DNA of 64,000 nt from Fulvivirga lutea (lineage in GTDB: Bacteria; Bacteroidota; Bacteroidia; Cytophagales; Cyclobacteriaceae): contig NZ_CP070608.1 of NCBI RefSeq assembly GCF_017068455.1, positions 1,469,488-1,533,487 on the forward strand, in the 5' to 3' direction. This document shows, in pieces, positions 1-8,858 of the stretch. The position numbers were made by a program, and so were the translations under genes. Position 1 is the first letter of the stretch; each line of letters starts with the position of its first letter. Below the pieces are notes generated by a model. That model was not told the DNA's origin. It searched no databases and worked only from the letters and a program-made list of their open reading frames with translations.

Positions 1-1799
1 ATGGCTCCTATGATATTCATTTAAGAGGTTTTGACAACATTAACAGGTACGGTGACGGAACAAGTTCTGCTAACCAAATTACCTTGGTAATGATTGACGG
101 CAGACCTGTATTTAACTACAACTTAGGCGGAACTAACTGGGAAGCATTGCCGGTAGACTTAGTGGATGTTGAGCGAATTGAAGTAGTTAGAGGTCCTTCA
201 GCACCACTTTACGGACCAAATGCAGTAGCAGGTGTTATTAACATTATTACAAAAGATGTAGACGGTGATGGCGTAGTTGCCAATGCCAATGTTTCAGCCG
301 GAACGGATAATACGTATATCGGTGGTGTTAGATTAGGCTACCAATTCAATGAGAAATTCTCTGCTCAGGTGTCTGGTAATTTCCAGCGTAGAGACAGACA
401 AGACGATGAAATTTTCTTGTATCAGCAAAATGCATATGGCGATCCGGGTAACGACAATTTTGAAACAGGTGTAGAAAGAAATGGTGTAAATCTAATGTTA
501 GATTATGCTGTTGCTGAAGATTTTAATATCGGAGTACAAACAGGATTGCAAAGAGCAGAAGTTGTTAAGCCGTTTACTCAAAATGCTACCACACCATTTT
601 CACAGTCAGTGTATGAGTCAGAATATGTGAACTTAGCTGTAAACAAAGGTGGATTATCAGGTAGATTTTCTTATACAACAGGTTTTGATGACCTTAATAA
701 GGGAGCAGCACAGGTGTTGTTAAAATACGATTACTCCATTGTAGATGCCAATCTGGAATATAATTGGAATTTGTCAGATAAAATCTCTGTTCGTCCGGGG
801 TTCAGTTATCAAAGTGCAGCATATAATAATGAAGATTATGTGGATTTATCACAGGGTACAATAGGCGTATTTCAAGGCGAGCAAACGGTAGAAAATATAG
901 CCGGATCTTTAATGGCTGACATTGAAGTAACTGAAAAACTAAGATTGGTTGCTGGCGGTCGAGTAGATAAATTTAACTCACCTGACGAAGCGTATTTTGC
1001 TTATCAATTTGCTGCAACATATGACATTAACGATAAGAACTTGATTAGAGCAGTTGTTTCAAAATCTAACAGTGGATCATTTATAGGGCCCAACTTTTTA
1101 GATGTACAATTACCTCCTGCTAACCTGTACTATCAGGGAGATAAAAACCTAGATTTATTTCAGATTCAAATGTTTGAATTAGGTTATAGAACTAAATTGA
1201 GCAATAAGTTAGAATTGAATATTGAATTATTCAGACAACAAGCAGAGAATACCAATGCCTTGATTGTAGACATACCACAGGCACCTTATACTCCTGGCGG
1301 TGACTACTTCAGGTATGTAAACATGCCGGTTGAGTCTGTTCAAAATGGTGTTACACTTTCAGCTAATTATGTGCCGTCTACAAAAGTGCAGCTAAAGCCA
1401 TTTGTAACATTCCAAAAAACAGAATCTGAGAACCTGGCATCATCCCAAAGCATTTTTGGACTGGCAGATCTTAGTGATGATGAGAACGATCAAACTCCTG
1501 CAGTATATGGTGGGTTCTACTTAAACGTGAAAGCCACAGAAAAGCTAACTGTGAATTTGAACCCTTACTTTATGAGTGAGCAAAATCAGTACAGTTTTTA
1601 TGACAATGTAAACCCAGCTACTACTGTGGGTGAAATAGATAGCCGTTTAATCGTAAATGCAAAAGTGAATTATATGATTAACAACCACTTTAATGTATAT
1701 CTAAACGGAAGAAACTTATTAGGTGATGAAAAGGCAGAGTTTTATGGAACTGACAGAACCAGCATGTTATTGATGGCTGGCGCTTCCATCAAATTCTAA
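1..1799 (+). CDS. TonB-dependent receptor, 5'-truncated by window edge
   Basis: Outer-membrane TonB-dependent receptor for uptake of an unidentified ligand. The reading frame is already open at base 3, with no start codon needed. It encodes a plug domain: the region LRGF, then MIDGRPVF, VERIEVVRGPSAPLYG and AVAGVINIITK is the classic plug signature. A long beta-barrel follows with alternating aromatic strands, ending in GASIKF, a terminal-Phe barrel end typical of outer-membrane insertion. The signal peptide and any carboxypeptidase-regulatory-like domain lie upstream of the window. The first in-window start-like codon (TTG at 84) lies inside the plug and is not the real start. A hairpin terminator follows the stop. 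The ligand cannot be deduced; RGPSAPLYGPNAVAGVINI is common to siderophore, vitamin and glycan receptors alike. Confidence 0.93.
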   Translation, partial: GSYDIHLRGFDNINRYGDGTSSANQITLVMIDGRPVFNYNLGGTNWEALPVDLVDVERIEVVRGPSAPLYGPNAVAGVINIITKDVDGDGVVANANVSAGTDNTYIGGVRLGYQFNEKFSAQVSGNFQRRDRQDDEIFLYQQNAYGDPGNDNFETGVERNGVNLMLDYAVAEDFNIGVQTGLQRAEVVKPFTQNATTPFSQSVYESEYVNLAVNKGGLSGRFSYTTGFDDLNKGAAQVLLKYDYSIVDANLEYNWNLSDKISVRPGFSYQSAAYNNEDYVDLSQGTIGVFQGEQTVENIAGSLMADIEVTEKLRLVAGGRVDKFNSPDEAYFAYQFAATYDINDKNLIRAVVSKSNSGSFIGPNFLDVQLPPANLYYQGDKNLDLFQIQMFELGYRTKLSNKLELNIELFRQQAENTNALIVDIPQAPYTPGGDYFRYVNMPVESVQNGVTLSANYVPSTKVQLKPFVTFQKTESENLASSQSIFGLADLSDDENDQTPAVYGGFYLNVKATEKLTVNLNPYFMSEQNQYSFYDNVNPATTVGEIDSRLIVNAKVNYMINNHFNVYLNGRNLLGDEKAEFYGTDRTSMLLMAGASIKF

Positions 1800-1831
1800 G
1801 ATTTCATGGTAGATTGATTAGTGTTGAGGGC

Positions 1832-1870
1832 GAAAGCTGTGGGGAAACCTGCAGCTTTCTTTGTTTATTT
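1832..1870 (+). terminator. Rho-independent terminator after the TonB receptor
   Basis: An 8-bp perfect stem (GAAAGCTG at 1832-1839 paired with CAGCTTTC at 1852-1859) encloses a 12-base interior that can form further GG/CC pairs. A T-rich run follows at 1860-1870. It sits 32 bases after the receptor stop and runs into the end of the convergent gene, so it may serve both. Confidence 0.75.
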
Positions 1871-2839
1871 TGTCTCGTCAAGTATGGCGTTAATTTCTTT
1901 TACTACACGGTCTAAATCCTCACTTGATTTTTTGATTTTCTCAATGATCTTAAGCCTTTCATGTTCTGAGAGAATGTGAGTTTCAAACAAATTTACCAAC
2001 CCCAGAATAGAGGCCAGCGGGCTTCTTAGTTTGTGCGAGTTAATAAACGCATATTCAGAGAGTTTTACATTTTTATTTATTAGTTCAATATTCTTTTTCT
2101 CTATTTCTGCAGTTCTACGTTTTACCTTTTGGTCTAGTGTATTGTTTAATTCGTAGAGTGTTTTATTCTTTAGCTCTAATTGTTTTGATTGTTCTTCAAG
2201 CTCCTCCAAAAGCTTCTGAGTATACATGTCATTTTTCACGATGATGAGATGAAATGTATAGCTACCCGCATTTAGAATGAAGTAGGCAATGATGGTTCGC
2301 ATTTGCATGAGTGGATAGTCCTCAAGAGGCAGCCCTTGGGTATAGTAACTGAGGTTTACAGCAGAGAATATCTGCTCAAAAAATAGCACCGATATCAGTC
2401 CAGGTAAAATGCCGGCTATCAACGAATATTTAGATCTGTAAGAGAATACTAAAAAAGGTATGGTACTAAATGTGAGAAGAAATATTCGAATTGCACTGTA
2501 AATGGTTGGGTACACAATGGGTAGATTATGCATTTGAGAAATGAACATGAACCATAGGTACAGAATGGGCATCAGACAAATTAAAAATCGACCCAAGTAA
2601 TCAAACCCAAGTCTGTTTAAGAGAATTGGGGATGAAAAAACTAATAGTCCGATAACAAGATTTATTCCTGATACACCATAAGACAAATCGCTGAAATAGA
2701 TAAACCTTACTAGATAAATCATTAAAATGGCAACACTCAGTATGAGACTTATGTAGTTGGATATTAAGATGCCACGTTTATCCTGATAGCTCTTAGCATT
2801 GGTAATCCCACTTTTGACAATATGTTGGACAATATTCAT
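1865..2839 (-). CDS. Membrane protein with C-terminal HisKA-like domain and no ATPase domain
   Basis: This 324-residue protein has about six hydrophobic segments (residues roughly 25-200). A Lys/Glu-rich coiled coil follows (about 205-260), then a histidine-kinase dimerisation/phosphoacceptor-like helix containing NSHKLRSPLASILGL with His269. It stops about 55 residues later, at the point where a HATPase domain would normally begin. The HKLR/SPL form of the H-box is a known Bacteroidota variant of HELRTPL. No downstream frame encodes the N, G1 or G2 boxes, since a terminator and a convergent gene follow. It may be a docking or phosphotransfer partner, or a truncated kinase. The start ATG at 2839 is supported by the hydrophobic N-terminus that follows. 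Confidence 0.8.
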   Translation of the reverse strand: MNIVQHIVKSGITNAKSYQDKRGILISNYISLILSVAILMIYLVRFIYFSDLSYGVSGINLVIGLLVFSSPILLNRLGFDYLGRFLICLMPILYLWFMFISQMHNLPIVYPTIYSAIRIFLLTFSTIPFLVFSYRSKYSLIAGILPGLISVLFFEQIFSAVNLSYYTQGLPLEDYPLMQMRTIIAYFILNAGSYTFHLIIVKNDMYTQKLLEELEEQSKQLELKNKTLYELNNTLDQKVKRRTAEIEKKNIELINKNVKLSEYAFINSHKLRSPLASILGLVNLFETHILSEHERLKIIEKIKKSSEDLDRVVKEINAILDETK

Positions 2840-3049
2840 GGATAGAATGTACTGCCAGATTAAATAATACGAGAATATACTACAATTTAGGGAGTTGTCA
2901 ATGCCGTATTTAATGAAGGAGATGGCAGTTTTATTTTAATGGTATACCGCGTTTCAACATTAAGTATGAGATTATTGCACTCAAAAGGCCTATTTAAAAA
3001 TTATGTTAATAAAAATTTGTAACTTTTGTTGAACAATAAGTTGAATTCC

Positions 3050-3442
3050 ATGAAAACCTTCACTTCCTTATTTTTTAGTATCTGCCTTAGTACTGTAAGT
3101 CAATTATATGCACAAGATTCACAATTAAAACCTCTGAATGATCTGAATCTGAGCATCTCTAAGTTGATGATACAGGGTAATGACATTTCGGACAGCCTTA
3201 AATCAGTAACTATTGTTGATGGCATATGGACAGAGCGCAACATGCGGGATGTAGTAATTGGAAAGGCAAATGTTATAAAGAATAGCAATAATGAAATCCA
3301 TATTAAGTGGATAACTGCTACCAATGGAGCTAAAAAAGACGGTGTTACCATTTATAAAGTGAGGCAGGAAGATGACCAATATACCTTTGACATTTATTTT
3401 GATGATAAAAAGCAAGGGTATTTTATTGGAAAGAATCAATAA
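3050..3442 (+). CDS. Small exported protein of unknown function
   Basis: A 130-residue protein beginning MKTFTSLFFSICLSTVSQ with a signal peptide ending near LYAQ. An upstream in-frame TTG at 3026 would place extra polar residues before the signal peptide, so ATG 3050 is preferred. The mature part is hydrophilic with beta-strand-like alternation (VYKVRQ, YTFDIYFDDKKQGYF) and no cysteine motif. I recognise no family. It stands alone between convergent and co-directional genes, 69 bases before the cyclase, and could be co-transcribed with it. Confidence 0.6.
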   Translation: MKTFTSLFFSICLSTVSQLYAQDSQLKPLNDLNLSISKLMIQGNDISDSLKSVTIVDGIWTERNMRDVVIGKANVIKNSNNEIHIKWITATNGAKKDGVTIYKVRQEDDQYTFDIYFDDKKQGYFIGKNQ

Positions 3443-3519
3443 AGAAGCTTTGTCACAATACCGTTAATTGAAATTCAATTTTAAACTATCTTACAGGTTG
3501 AAATTATAGCTTGGCAGCC

Positions 3520-4614
3520 ATGTTCAACTCACTTTCTCCGGCTACAAAAAGGAATATTATTAGAATTTTGCCATTCGGCTTTATCTGGCTCACCTTGGGT
3601 GTGATATTCATGTTTATTGAATATGCTGCCTTAGGAGGTTTCGACAATGTTTCTTCTACGGCCATACGGGTAAATTCGCAAATATTGGTGTTTGCCAGTA
3701 TTGCAGTAACAATCCTCGGGCTATTGATTGGTACTGTTGAGGTTATTTGGCTCAATAAGGCGTTTTCTAATAAAAGTTTCACTACCAAAATAGTTTACAA
3801 GTTTGCGTTCTACATCGTATTTCTTTTTCTCGTAATATTAATCACCTTTCCTATTGCAGCCAGCATGGAACTGGAAACTGGAATATTCGATAAAAGAGTT
3901 TGGGCTAAGTATATTTATTATCTAACGAGTATAACCAATCTCAGCACATTCGTTCAGATGAGTGTATCATTATTTGCCTGCCTTTTTTATGCTGAAATCA
4001 GCGAGAATATTGGCCAGAATGTTCTTCTGAATTTTTTTACCGGAAAGTATCACCAACCGGTAGAAGAGAAGCGTGTGTTTATGTTTTTGGATATGAAATC
4101 GTCAACCACTATTGCTGAGCAACTAGGCCATATCACCTATTTCAAGCTGTTGAAGGAATATTACAATACACTTACACATGCCATTATTAAACACGGAGGA
4201 GAGGTATATCAATACATAGGTGATGAGATTGTTATTTCTTGGCCGTTTGAAAAAGGCCTGCAAAATCAGAACTGCATCAGGTCTTTTTTGGCAATGAAGC
4301 AAGACCTTGAGAACAGATCGGCATACTTTCAAAAAACATTTGGGGTGATACCCACTTTCAAGGTAGGCATACACGCAGGATTGGTAACAACCGGTGAAAT
4401 TGGAGCATTGAAAAAGGAAATCATCTTTACAGGCGATGTGCTCAATACGACATCCCGAATTCAGGGTTTGTGTAACGAATTGGGCGTTGACAACCTCATC
4501 TCAAAAGAGCTCGCAGATCAATTACCCTATACAGAAAACTTCAGTTTTAAATCGATGGGTACGCATGATCTGAAGGGAAAGATAGCATCTTTGGAGTTGG
4601 TAGCTGTTGTCTGA
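3520..4614 (+). CDS. Membrane class III adenylate/guanylate cyclase
   Basis: Makes a cyclic nucleotide (cAMP or cGMP) from the NTP on the cytoplasmic side of the inner membrane. The 364-residue protein has about four transmembrane helices (residues 10-170) and a C-terminal CHD catalytic domain. FLDMKSST supplies the first metal-binding Asp, YQYIGDEIVISW the second, and TGDVLNTTSRIQG the Asp, Asn and Arg of the base- and transition-state-binding segment, so it looks catalytically intact. ATG 3520 is preferred to an in-frame TTG at 3511. It is unlike the second cyclase at 20.2-21.4 kb outside the catalytic core. Substrate specificity is not certain from sequence. Confidence 0.88.
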   Translation: MFNSLSPATKRNIIRILPFGFIWLTLGVIFMFIEYAALGGFDNVSSTAIRVNSQILVFASIAVTILGLLIGTVEVIWLNKAFSNKSFTTKIVYKFAFYIVFLFLVILITFPIAASMELETGIFDKRVWAKYIYYLTSITNLSTFVQMSVSLFACLFYAEISENIGQNVLLNFFTGKYHQPVEEKRVFMFLDMKSSTTIAEQLGHITYFKLLKEYYNTLTHAIIKHGGEVYQYIGDEIVISWPFEKGLQNQNCIRSFLAMKQDLENRSAYFQKTFGVIPTFKVGIHAGLVTTGEIGALKKEIIFTGDVLNTTSRIQGLCNELGVDNLISKELADQLPYTENFSFKSMGTHDLKGKIASLELVAVV

Positions 4615-4635
4615 TGTGTAACAATGAGCGTGAAT

Positions 4636-5331
4636 TTATTTTCGATATGGAAACTCTTTAATAATATCCTCTCGATAACTGGGGCCTATGCTAATTTTAT
4701 GACCGCTTTGTAATGTTACCTGATGCGATTCGATAATTTTAATATGCCGCTTAGCTACTACAAATGATTTATGAATGCGCATAAAATGCTGCTGAGGGAA
4801 TACATCGTAAATCGTATTCATATTTTCTCTTATCAAATCCTTTCGCCCATCCACCTGATGAATTTCGATGTAATTGCTGTCCTTTTTAAGAAAAAGGATT
4901 TCTTCAAGCCTTATTTTCTGAAGTCCGTGGGCAATTTTTACCATAATAAAGTCATCTTCAGAAACAGATCCTTCTGATGATGATTTAACCTTATTGATGG
5001 CTTTTAGAAATCGTTCAAACCGTATGGGTTTCAAAAGATAGTCTGCCACATCATTTTCGTAACCATCCAAAGCAAACTCTGCATAGGCAGTAGTGAAAAT
5101 AATAGTAGGCTTTTTAGTGAGGGATTGGATAAACTCCACTCCGTTTAGTCCTGGCATATTAATATCCAGAAAAATTATATCAACAGTCTCTGTATGTAAA
5201 AAGTGTAATGCTTTGAGGGGGTCTTTAAATTCCTCTTTTAGTTGCAGCCATTCAACTTGAGAAATGTAACGCTTAATAACTTCTCTGGCGTTATGCTCAT
5301 CATCTACTATTATGCAGTTAAAATTGTTCAT
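4636..5331 (-). CDS. LytTR-family response regulator
   Basis: A 231-residue transcriptional regulator with a receiver domain (residues 1-120; phosphoacceptor Asp56 in FLDINMPG, acidic pair near residues 10-11, conserved Lys in YLLKPI). A LytTR DNA-binding domain follows (about 135-231; FMRIHKSFVVAKRHI signature). It overlaps the upstream sensor kinase by the four bases ATGA at 5328-5331, so the pair is translationally coupled. It should bind direct repeats once phosphorylated by that kinase. Its target genes are not evident nearby. Confidence 0.92.
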   Translation of the reverse strand: MNNFNCIIVDDEHNAREVIKRYISQVEWLQLKEEFKDPLKALHFLHTETVDIIFLDINMPGLNGVEFIQSLTKKPTIIFTTAYAEFALDGYENDVADYLLKPIRFERFLKAINKVKSSSEGSVSEDDFIMVKIAHGLQKIRLEEILFLKKDSNYIEIHQVDGRKDLIRENMNTIYDVFPQQHFMRIHKSFVVAKRHIKIIESHQVTLQSGHKISIGPSYREDIIKEFPYRK

Positions 5332-6395
5332 GGTAACTCCAAAGTAAGTATAACCTCATAATAATTATCTGTCGATTCAATATAAAGCTGGTGTTTATTA
5401 GGATAAAGTAAGTCCAGCCTGTTTTTAGTATTATCCAAACCAACTCCAAAGGAAATATCATCTCTTGCTTTACTACCCACTGAATTCCGAACTTTCATCT
5501 GAAATTTCTCGGCAACATCAATATCGATATGTATATAGGAGCGACCAGAAATATTGATGCCATGTTTAAAGGCATTTTCAATAAAATTAATCAATATCAT
5601 TTGATGGATTTCTTTGCCTTCAAAATCACCTTCTATCTTAAACTGTATATCGACATCATCCCCATCTTTGAACCTCAGGCCTTGTAAATGGACATAAGAT
5701 TTTACGTATTCAATTTCCTTTGTCAGAGGCATTAATGTGGTGTCTTTATTCTCTAAAGTGTATCTGAACATCTCAGATAAAGTTGCTACACCATCTTCAA
5801 TTACAGGTGCCTTATGTTTCTGTGCAAGTGAGAAAAATGTATTTAATGTGTTGAATAAAAAGTGTGGGTTAATTTGTGCACGTAGTAACTGGTTTTCAGC
5901 CTTTATTTTATCCTGTAGTATTAACTTTTTGAGCTGCTGATCCTTTACCCAGCTATCATAAAACGAATAACCAAGTGTAAAAGCGAAGCAATTGACATAG
6001 GTGAGACTGGATGTGTTTAACCCAATTGATTCAATAAAAAAACCTTTGACGCTTACTTTACTATCTGAAGGCAATGTCAGGTATTGAATGAGTAGCGTAT
6101 CTATTAAATACTGCATTGCAGGTACAAATACCATCAATAAAATTAATGAAATGAAATAGGCTAAGTACTTCTTTCTAAGAAACAGTTTAGGGAAAAGTAG
6201 CTGAGAATGGAAGTAGAAAAAAAACATGCAAGAGCCGCCCAACACCCAATAGTAATAAGTATGAGTAATTAAAAAGCCGGTTTCGCCTTCATCGGATTGT
6301 ATAAGAGAGTATGCTGGGAAAAGCTTACATAAAAGTAAAATAAATAGACTCCAGCATGTTATGTGGATGATTATCGTAAATACTTTCCTCCTCAT
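5328..6395 (-). CDS. LytS/YehU-type sensor histidine kinase (PF06580)
   Basis: A 355-residue inner-membrane kinase with four hydrophobic helices (to about residue 150) and a short linker. The His_kinase domain has the motif AQINPHFLFNTLN (phosphoacceptor His178 counting from ATG 6395), followed by a HATPase region with NFIENAFKHG (N box) and FGVGLDNTKNRL (G box). The frame extends to a TTG at 6422, but the ATG at 6395 (MRRKVF) is directly followed by the first helix and is the more likely start. It is the partner of the LytTR regulator with which it overlaps. No periplasmic sensor domain is visible, so the signal is probably membrane-associated. Confidence 0.9.
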   Translation of the reverse strand: MRRKVFTIIIHITCWSLFILLLCKLFPAYSLIQSDEGETGFLITHTYYYWVLGGSCMFFFYFHSQLLFPKLFLRKKYLAYFISLILLMVFVPAMQYLIDTLLIQYLTLPSDSKVSVKGFFIESIGLNTSSLTYVNCFAFTLGYSFYDSWVKDQQLKKLILQDKIKAENQLLRAQINPHFLFNTLNTFFSLAQKHKAPVIEDGVATLSEMFRYTLENKDTTLMPLTKEIEYVKSYVHLQGLRFKDGDDVDIQFKIEGDFEGKEIHQMILINFIENAFKHGINISGRSYIHIDIDVAEKFQMKVRNSVGSKARDDISFGVGLDNTKNRLDLLYPNKHQLYIESTDNYYEVILTLELP

Positions 6396-6462
6396 AATGG
6401 TAAGGTATTCAATAATCCTCAAATTGAGGAAAATACCTTTAAAGAACAGCTTTTCTCTGAAA

Positions 6463-7554
6463 TTAGAGCTCTTTGACTAAATCGTTGACCATATTAATGA
6501 GCTCCTCATTGTTCCATTGGTTATTAATTATGACAACTATATCTCCGGTGGATGGCACGTAGCCCACAAATGAACTGTAAGCGATAGTGAAGCCGGAATG
6601 CCAATAAACAAGCTTGCCACCATATGCACTTCGAAACATACCTGCACCGTAATCCAAACCGTCCGCACCTTTATTAAATGTAGTTATCAGGCTAAGAGAT
6701 GACTCACTGATCACTTCTTTCTGAAAAATGGCATGAAACCAATTGGCCAGATTACCGCAGGATGACCATACATCGCCCGTGTATCTTCCCATACTCTCTA
6801 CTGCAGTACGGTCTAAATCTTTAATTGATTCAGTGTTTACCCATGCAAATGCCTGCTCATTAGTGGGTACCTCCAGCAGCCCTAGAAATGTGTCATTTAA
6901 TTCTAAAGAGTTGAAAAGCTCATTTCTTAACACTTCGCTGAATTCAGCTCCTTTTATTTTTTCAACCACCATGCCTAACACTTTGTAATTAGCATCAGAA
7001 TACAAAAACTTAGTGCCTGGTTCAGAATGTGGGGGCTCCATAAATTCAACAAATTTTTCGAAGGTAATTTCAGTGGAGGGATTGTTGATTACGAAGTTAA
7101 ACAACCCATTGGATCCTGGTAATGGATGATCTAACCCTGAATTATGAATAAGCAATTGTTGGATGGTAATATTACCTGGAATTTTTTCGCTAACAATCTC
7201 TGGTAATAGTTCATTAATGGTCGAAGTTAATTTCAATGAACCCTCTTCTATTAATTGAAGGGTTAATACACACGTAAAGGTTTTGCTAATACTTCCAACG
7301 GCAAAGCTCAGATCTGCACTAAGAGGAGTGCCTTCTTCAGACTCACCAATAGCTCCACTAATAATTTCGCCATTTGACTTTAATATAAGTGCAGCTGCCC
7401 CTCCTTTTACAAAGGTATCCTCAAATTCATTGAGTACGGTCTGAACCATATTAACCGATACACCATCATCATTACTGTCATCACCACATGATGAGAAAAC
7501 CAAAAGTGTAAGAACACTGATTACACTCAGGCAATACTTATTCATTATTTTCAT
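6463..7554 (-). CDS. Serine beta-lactamase-like (class C/PBP4-like) lipoprotein hydrolase
   Basis: A 363-residue exported serine hydrolase of the beta-lactamase/D-alanyl-D-alanine carboxypeptidase fold. It has a lipoprotein signal with a lipobox ending at Cys23 (VFSSC). The catalytic SxxK is SISK (Ser88, Lys91) in FAVGSISKTF, the YxN-like motif is LYSDANYKVLG, and the KTG-equivalent is YWHSGF. Family members act as esterases, peptidases or lactamases, so the substrate cannot be assigned. It lies 104 bases downstream of the metal-efflux gene cluster on the same strand. That gap, and the separate function, argue for an independent unit. Confidence 0.85.
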   Translation of the reverse strand: MKIMNKYCLSVISVLTLLVFSSCGDDSNDDGVSVNMVQTVLNEFEDTFVKGGAAALILKSNGEIISGAIGESEEGTPLSADLSFAVGSISKTFTCVLTLQLIEEGSLKLTSTINELLPEIVSEKIPGNITIQQLLIHNSGLDHPLPGSNGLFNFVINNPSTEITFEKFVEFMEPPHSEPGTKFLYSDANYKVLGMVVEKIKGAEFSEVLRNELFNSLELNDTFLGLLEVPTNEQAFAWVNTESIKDLDRTAVESMGRYTGDVWSSCGNLANWFHAIFQKEVISESSLSLITTFNKGADGLDYGAGMFRSAYGGKLVYWHSGFTIAYSSFVGYVPSTGDIVVIINNQWNNEELINMVNDLVKEL

Positions 7555-7658
7555 AGATGAATAAAACTTGAACCAAATGTTTACTAAAACAATTGGTTGT
7601 GACGAATGTGCTTATTTTGGTGGTGAAATAGTGAAAATTGTGATTTGGTCGTTAGAGC

Positions 7659-8858
7659 TTAAATCTTTACCACCCCCAACTTAACCCTGCCACTAGAAGT
7701 ATCTGTAAAAGCCACAAAAATATCGTCACCATCGGAGGTGATTTGCGGGAAACCGCTGCTTCTGGCTGTTGATGAGCTGGCTATGACAGTTCTTTTTAAG
7801 ACTTCTCCTGAAGCTGACACTAGGGCACCTTCAATGTTTTCACCTTCCATCCAGGTGACAAAGGCCTTTTCATCGTCTAACATCACTGCATCAACGCGGC
7901 CGATGGCTGAGCCTTTATCCAGTCTAACAGGATTCGAAAATGTCTCCCCTCCATCTTTGGTAAATACCACATTCACTCTGGGTTCGTCAGGCGCGGTGAA
8001 CCAGGCTACCACGGCCTGATTGCCATAAGCACTTATTCTTGGTCCATTAACCGGGCAGCCTGCAATATTCCAATTGTCATGATGTACCGCTACAGGTTCT
8101 GTCCATTCATTATCAACAAATCGAACCACATACATATCCCTGATCTCATCCTCGGAGCGGTTTCTGTACACAACTGCCGGCCCCGAAGAAGTAATGGCCA
8201 CCGATGTTTGACAGCAATCGCATACACTATTGTCGAGTTCCCATTCATTCAGTTTTTCACCGTTTGTATTCAAGATGGCTGCTCTTAATGTCATTGCACC
8301 TCCTTGTCCATGCCCATCATGCGATTCTTCCATAACTGTATTTCTTCCATCCAGCCAAACCACTAAAAAATTGTCCATATATGGTGTTACTGATACAAAT
8401 CCATGTTCCGCTTCTTTGCCGTCATCATGTAAAACAAAAGGCGCATTCCAAGCATTACCGCTATCATTCGAAACAGTCACTTTAATGTCATAGCTATATG
8501 TGCCTTCACTACTTTTTTGCAGATAATGGGCCAGAAAATTCTGACCGTGTAGAGTAGATATCATCGGATAATCCGCCCAATTCACAAACCAGTCAGTGCC
8601 TGAGGTGATAGGTTTTGGGTTCATATCCGTTCCAATCTGATCATAAACCAGCCTGGCCGTATCGTCAGATTCAATTACCCATGACAGATAAACGTTGGAA
8701 TCAAGATCGGTATACAAGTGCGGTAATGAGCCCGGAAATTCATCCAGCCAATTAACTTGTGATGGGACATTTTCGCTTACTGTCTCTTGATCAGTTGAAG
8801 ACTTGCAGCCTGCAACAAGTAATGCAATAGCCGCCAAGATTTGTAAATGTTTATTCAT
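7659..8858 (-). CDS. Asp-box (sialidase-fold) propeller lipoprotein with CDCC motif
   Basis: A 399-residue lipoprotein (lipobox AGC, Cys18) with a beta-propeller fold. Asp-box motifs are visible (VSNDSGNAW near the middle, FTKDGGETFSNP later), as are repeated Trp/Asp strands. It carries a striking CDCCQTS segment and a second Cys in NIAGCPVNGP. Both are unnecessary for sialidase chemistry and suggest metal or disulfide function. The frame runs upstream to 8975 inside the TlpA gene, but ATG 8858 (MNKHLQ) starts a proper lipoprotein signal and overlaps the TlpA stop by eight bases, which supports translational coupling. The canonical sialidase arginine triad is not evident, so I do not call it a sialidase. 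A periplasmic or surface metal-handling role is inferred from the operon. Confidence 0.78.
   Translation of the reverse strand: MNKHLQILAAIALLVAGCKSSTDQETVSENVPSQVNWLDEFPGSLPHLYTDLDSNVYLSWVIESDDTARLVYDQIGTDMNPKPITSGTDWFVNWADYPMISTLHGQNFLAHYLQKSSEGTYSYDIKVTVSNDSGNAWNAPFVLHDDGKEAEHGFVSVTPYMDNFLVVWLDGRNTVMEESHDGHGQGGAMTLRAAILNTNGEKLNEWELDNSVCDCCQTSVAITSSGPAVVYRNRSEDEIRDMYVVRFVDNEWTEPVAVHHDNWNIAGCPVNGPRISAYGNQAVVAWFTAPDEPRVNVVFTKDGGETFSNPVRLDKGSAIGRVDAVMLDDEKAFVTWMEGENIEGALVSASGEVLKRTVIASSSTARSSGFPQITSDGDDIFVAFTDTSSGRVKLGVVKI

Noticed and set aside
84-1799. TTG at 84 as the start of the TonB receptor
   Set aside because: The frame is open to base 3 and encodes the earlier part of the plug (LRGF, NQITLV), so the true start is upstream of the window.
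8230-8493. Plus-strand open frame with Cys/Pro-rich peptide opposite the CDCC propeller
   Set aside because: It is antisense to a clearly coding gene with a lipoprotein signal and propeller motifs, and has no independent support.
7659-8858. Calling the Asp-box protein a sialidase
   Set aside because: Asp-box propellers occur in many proteins; the catalytic arginine triad was not seen and the operon concerns metals.
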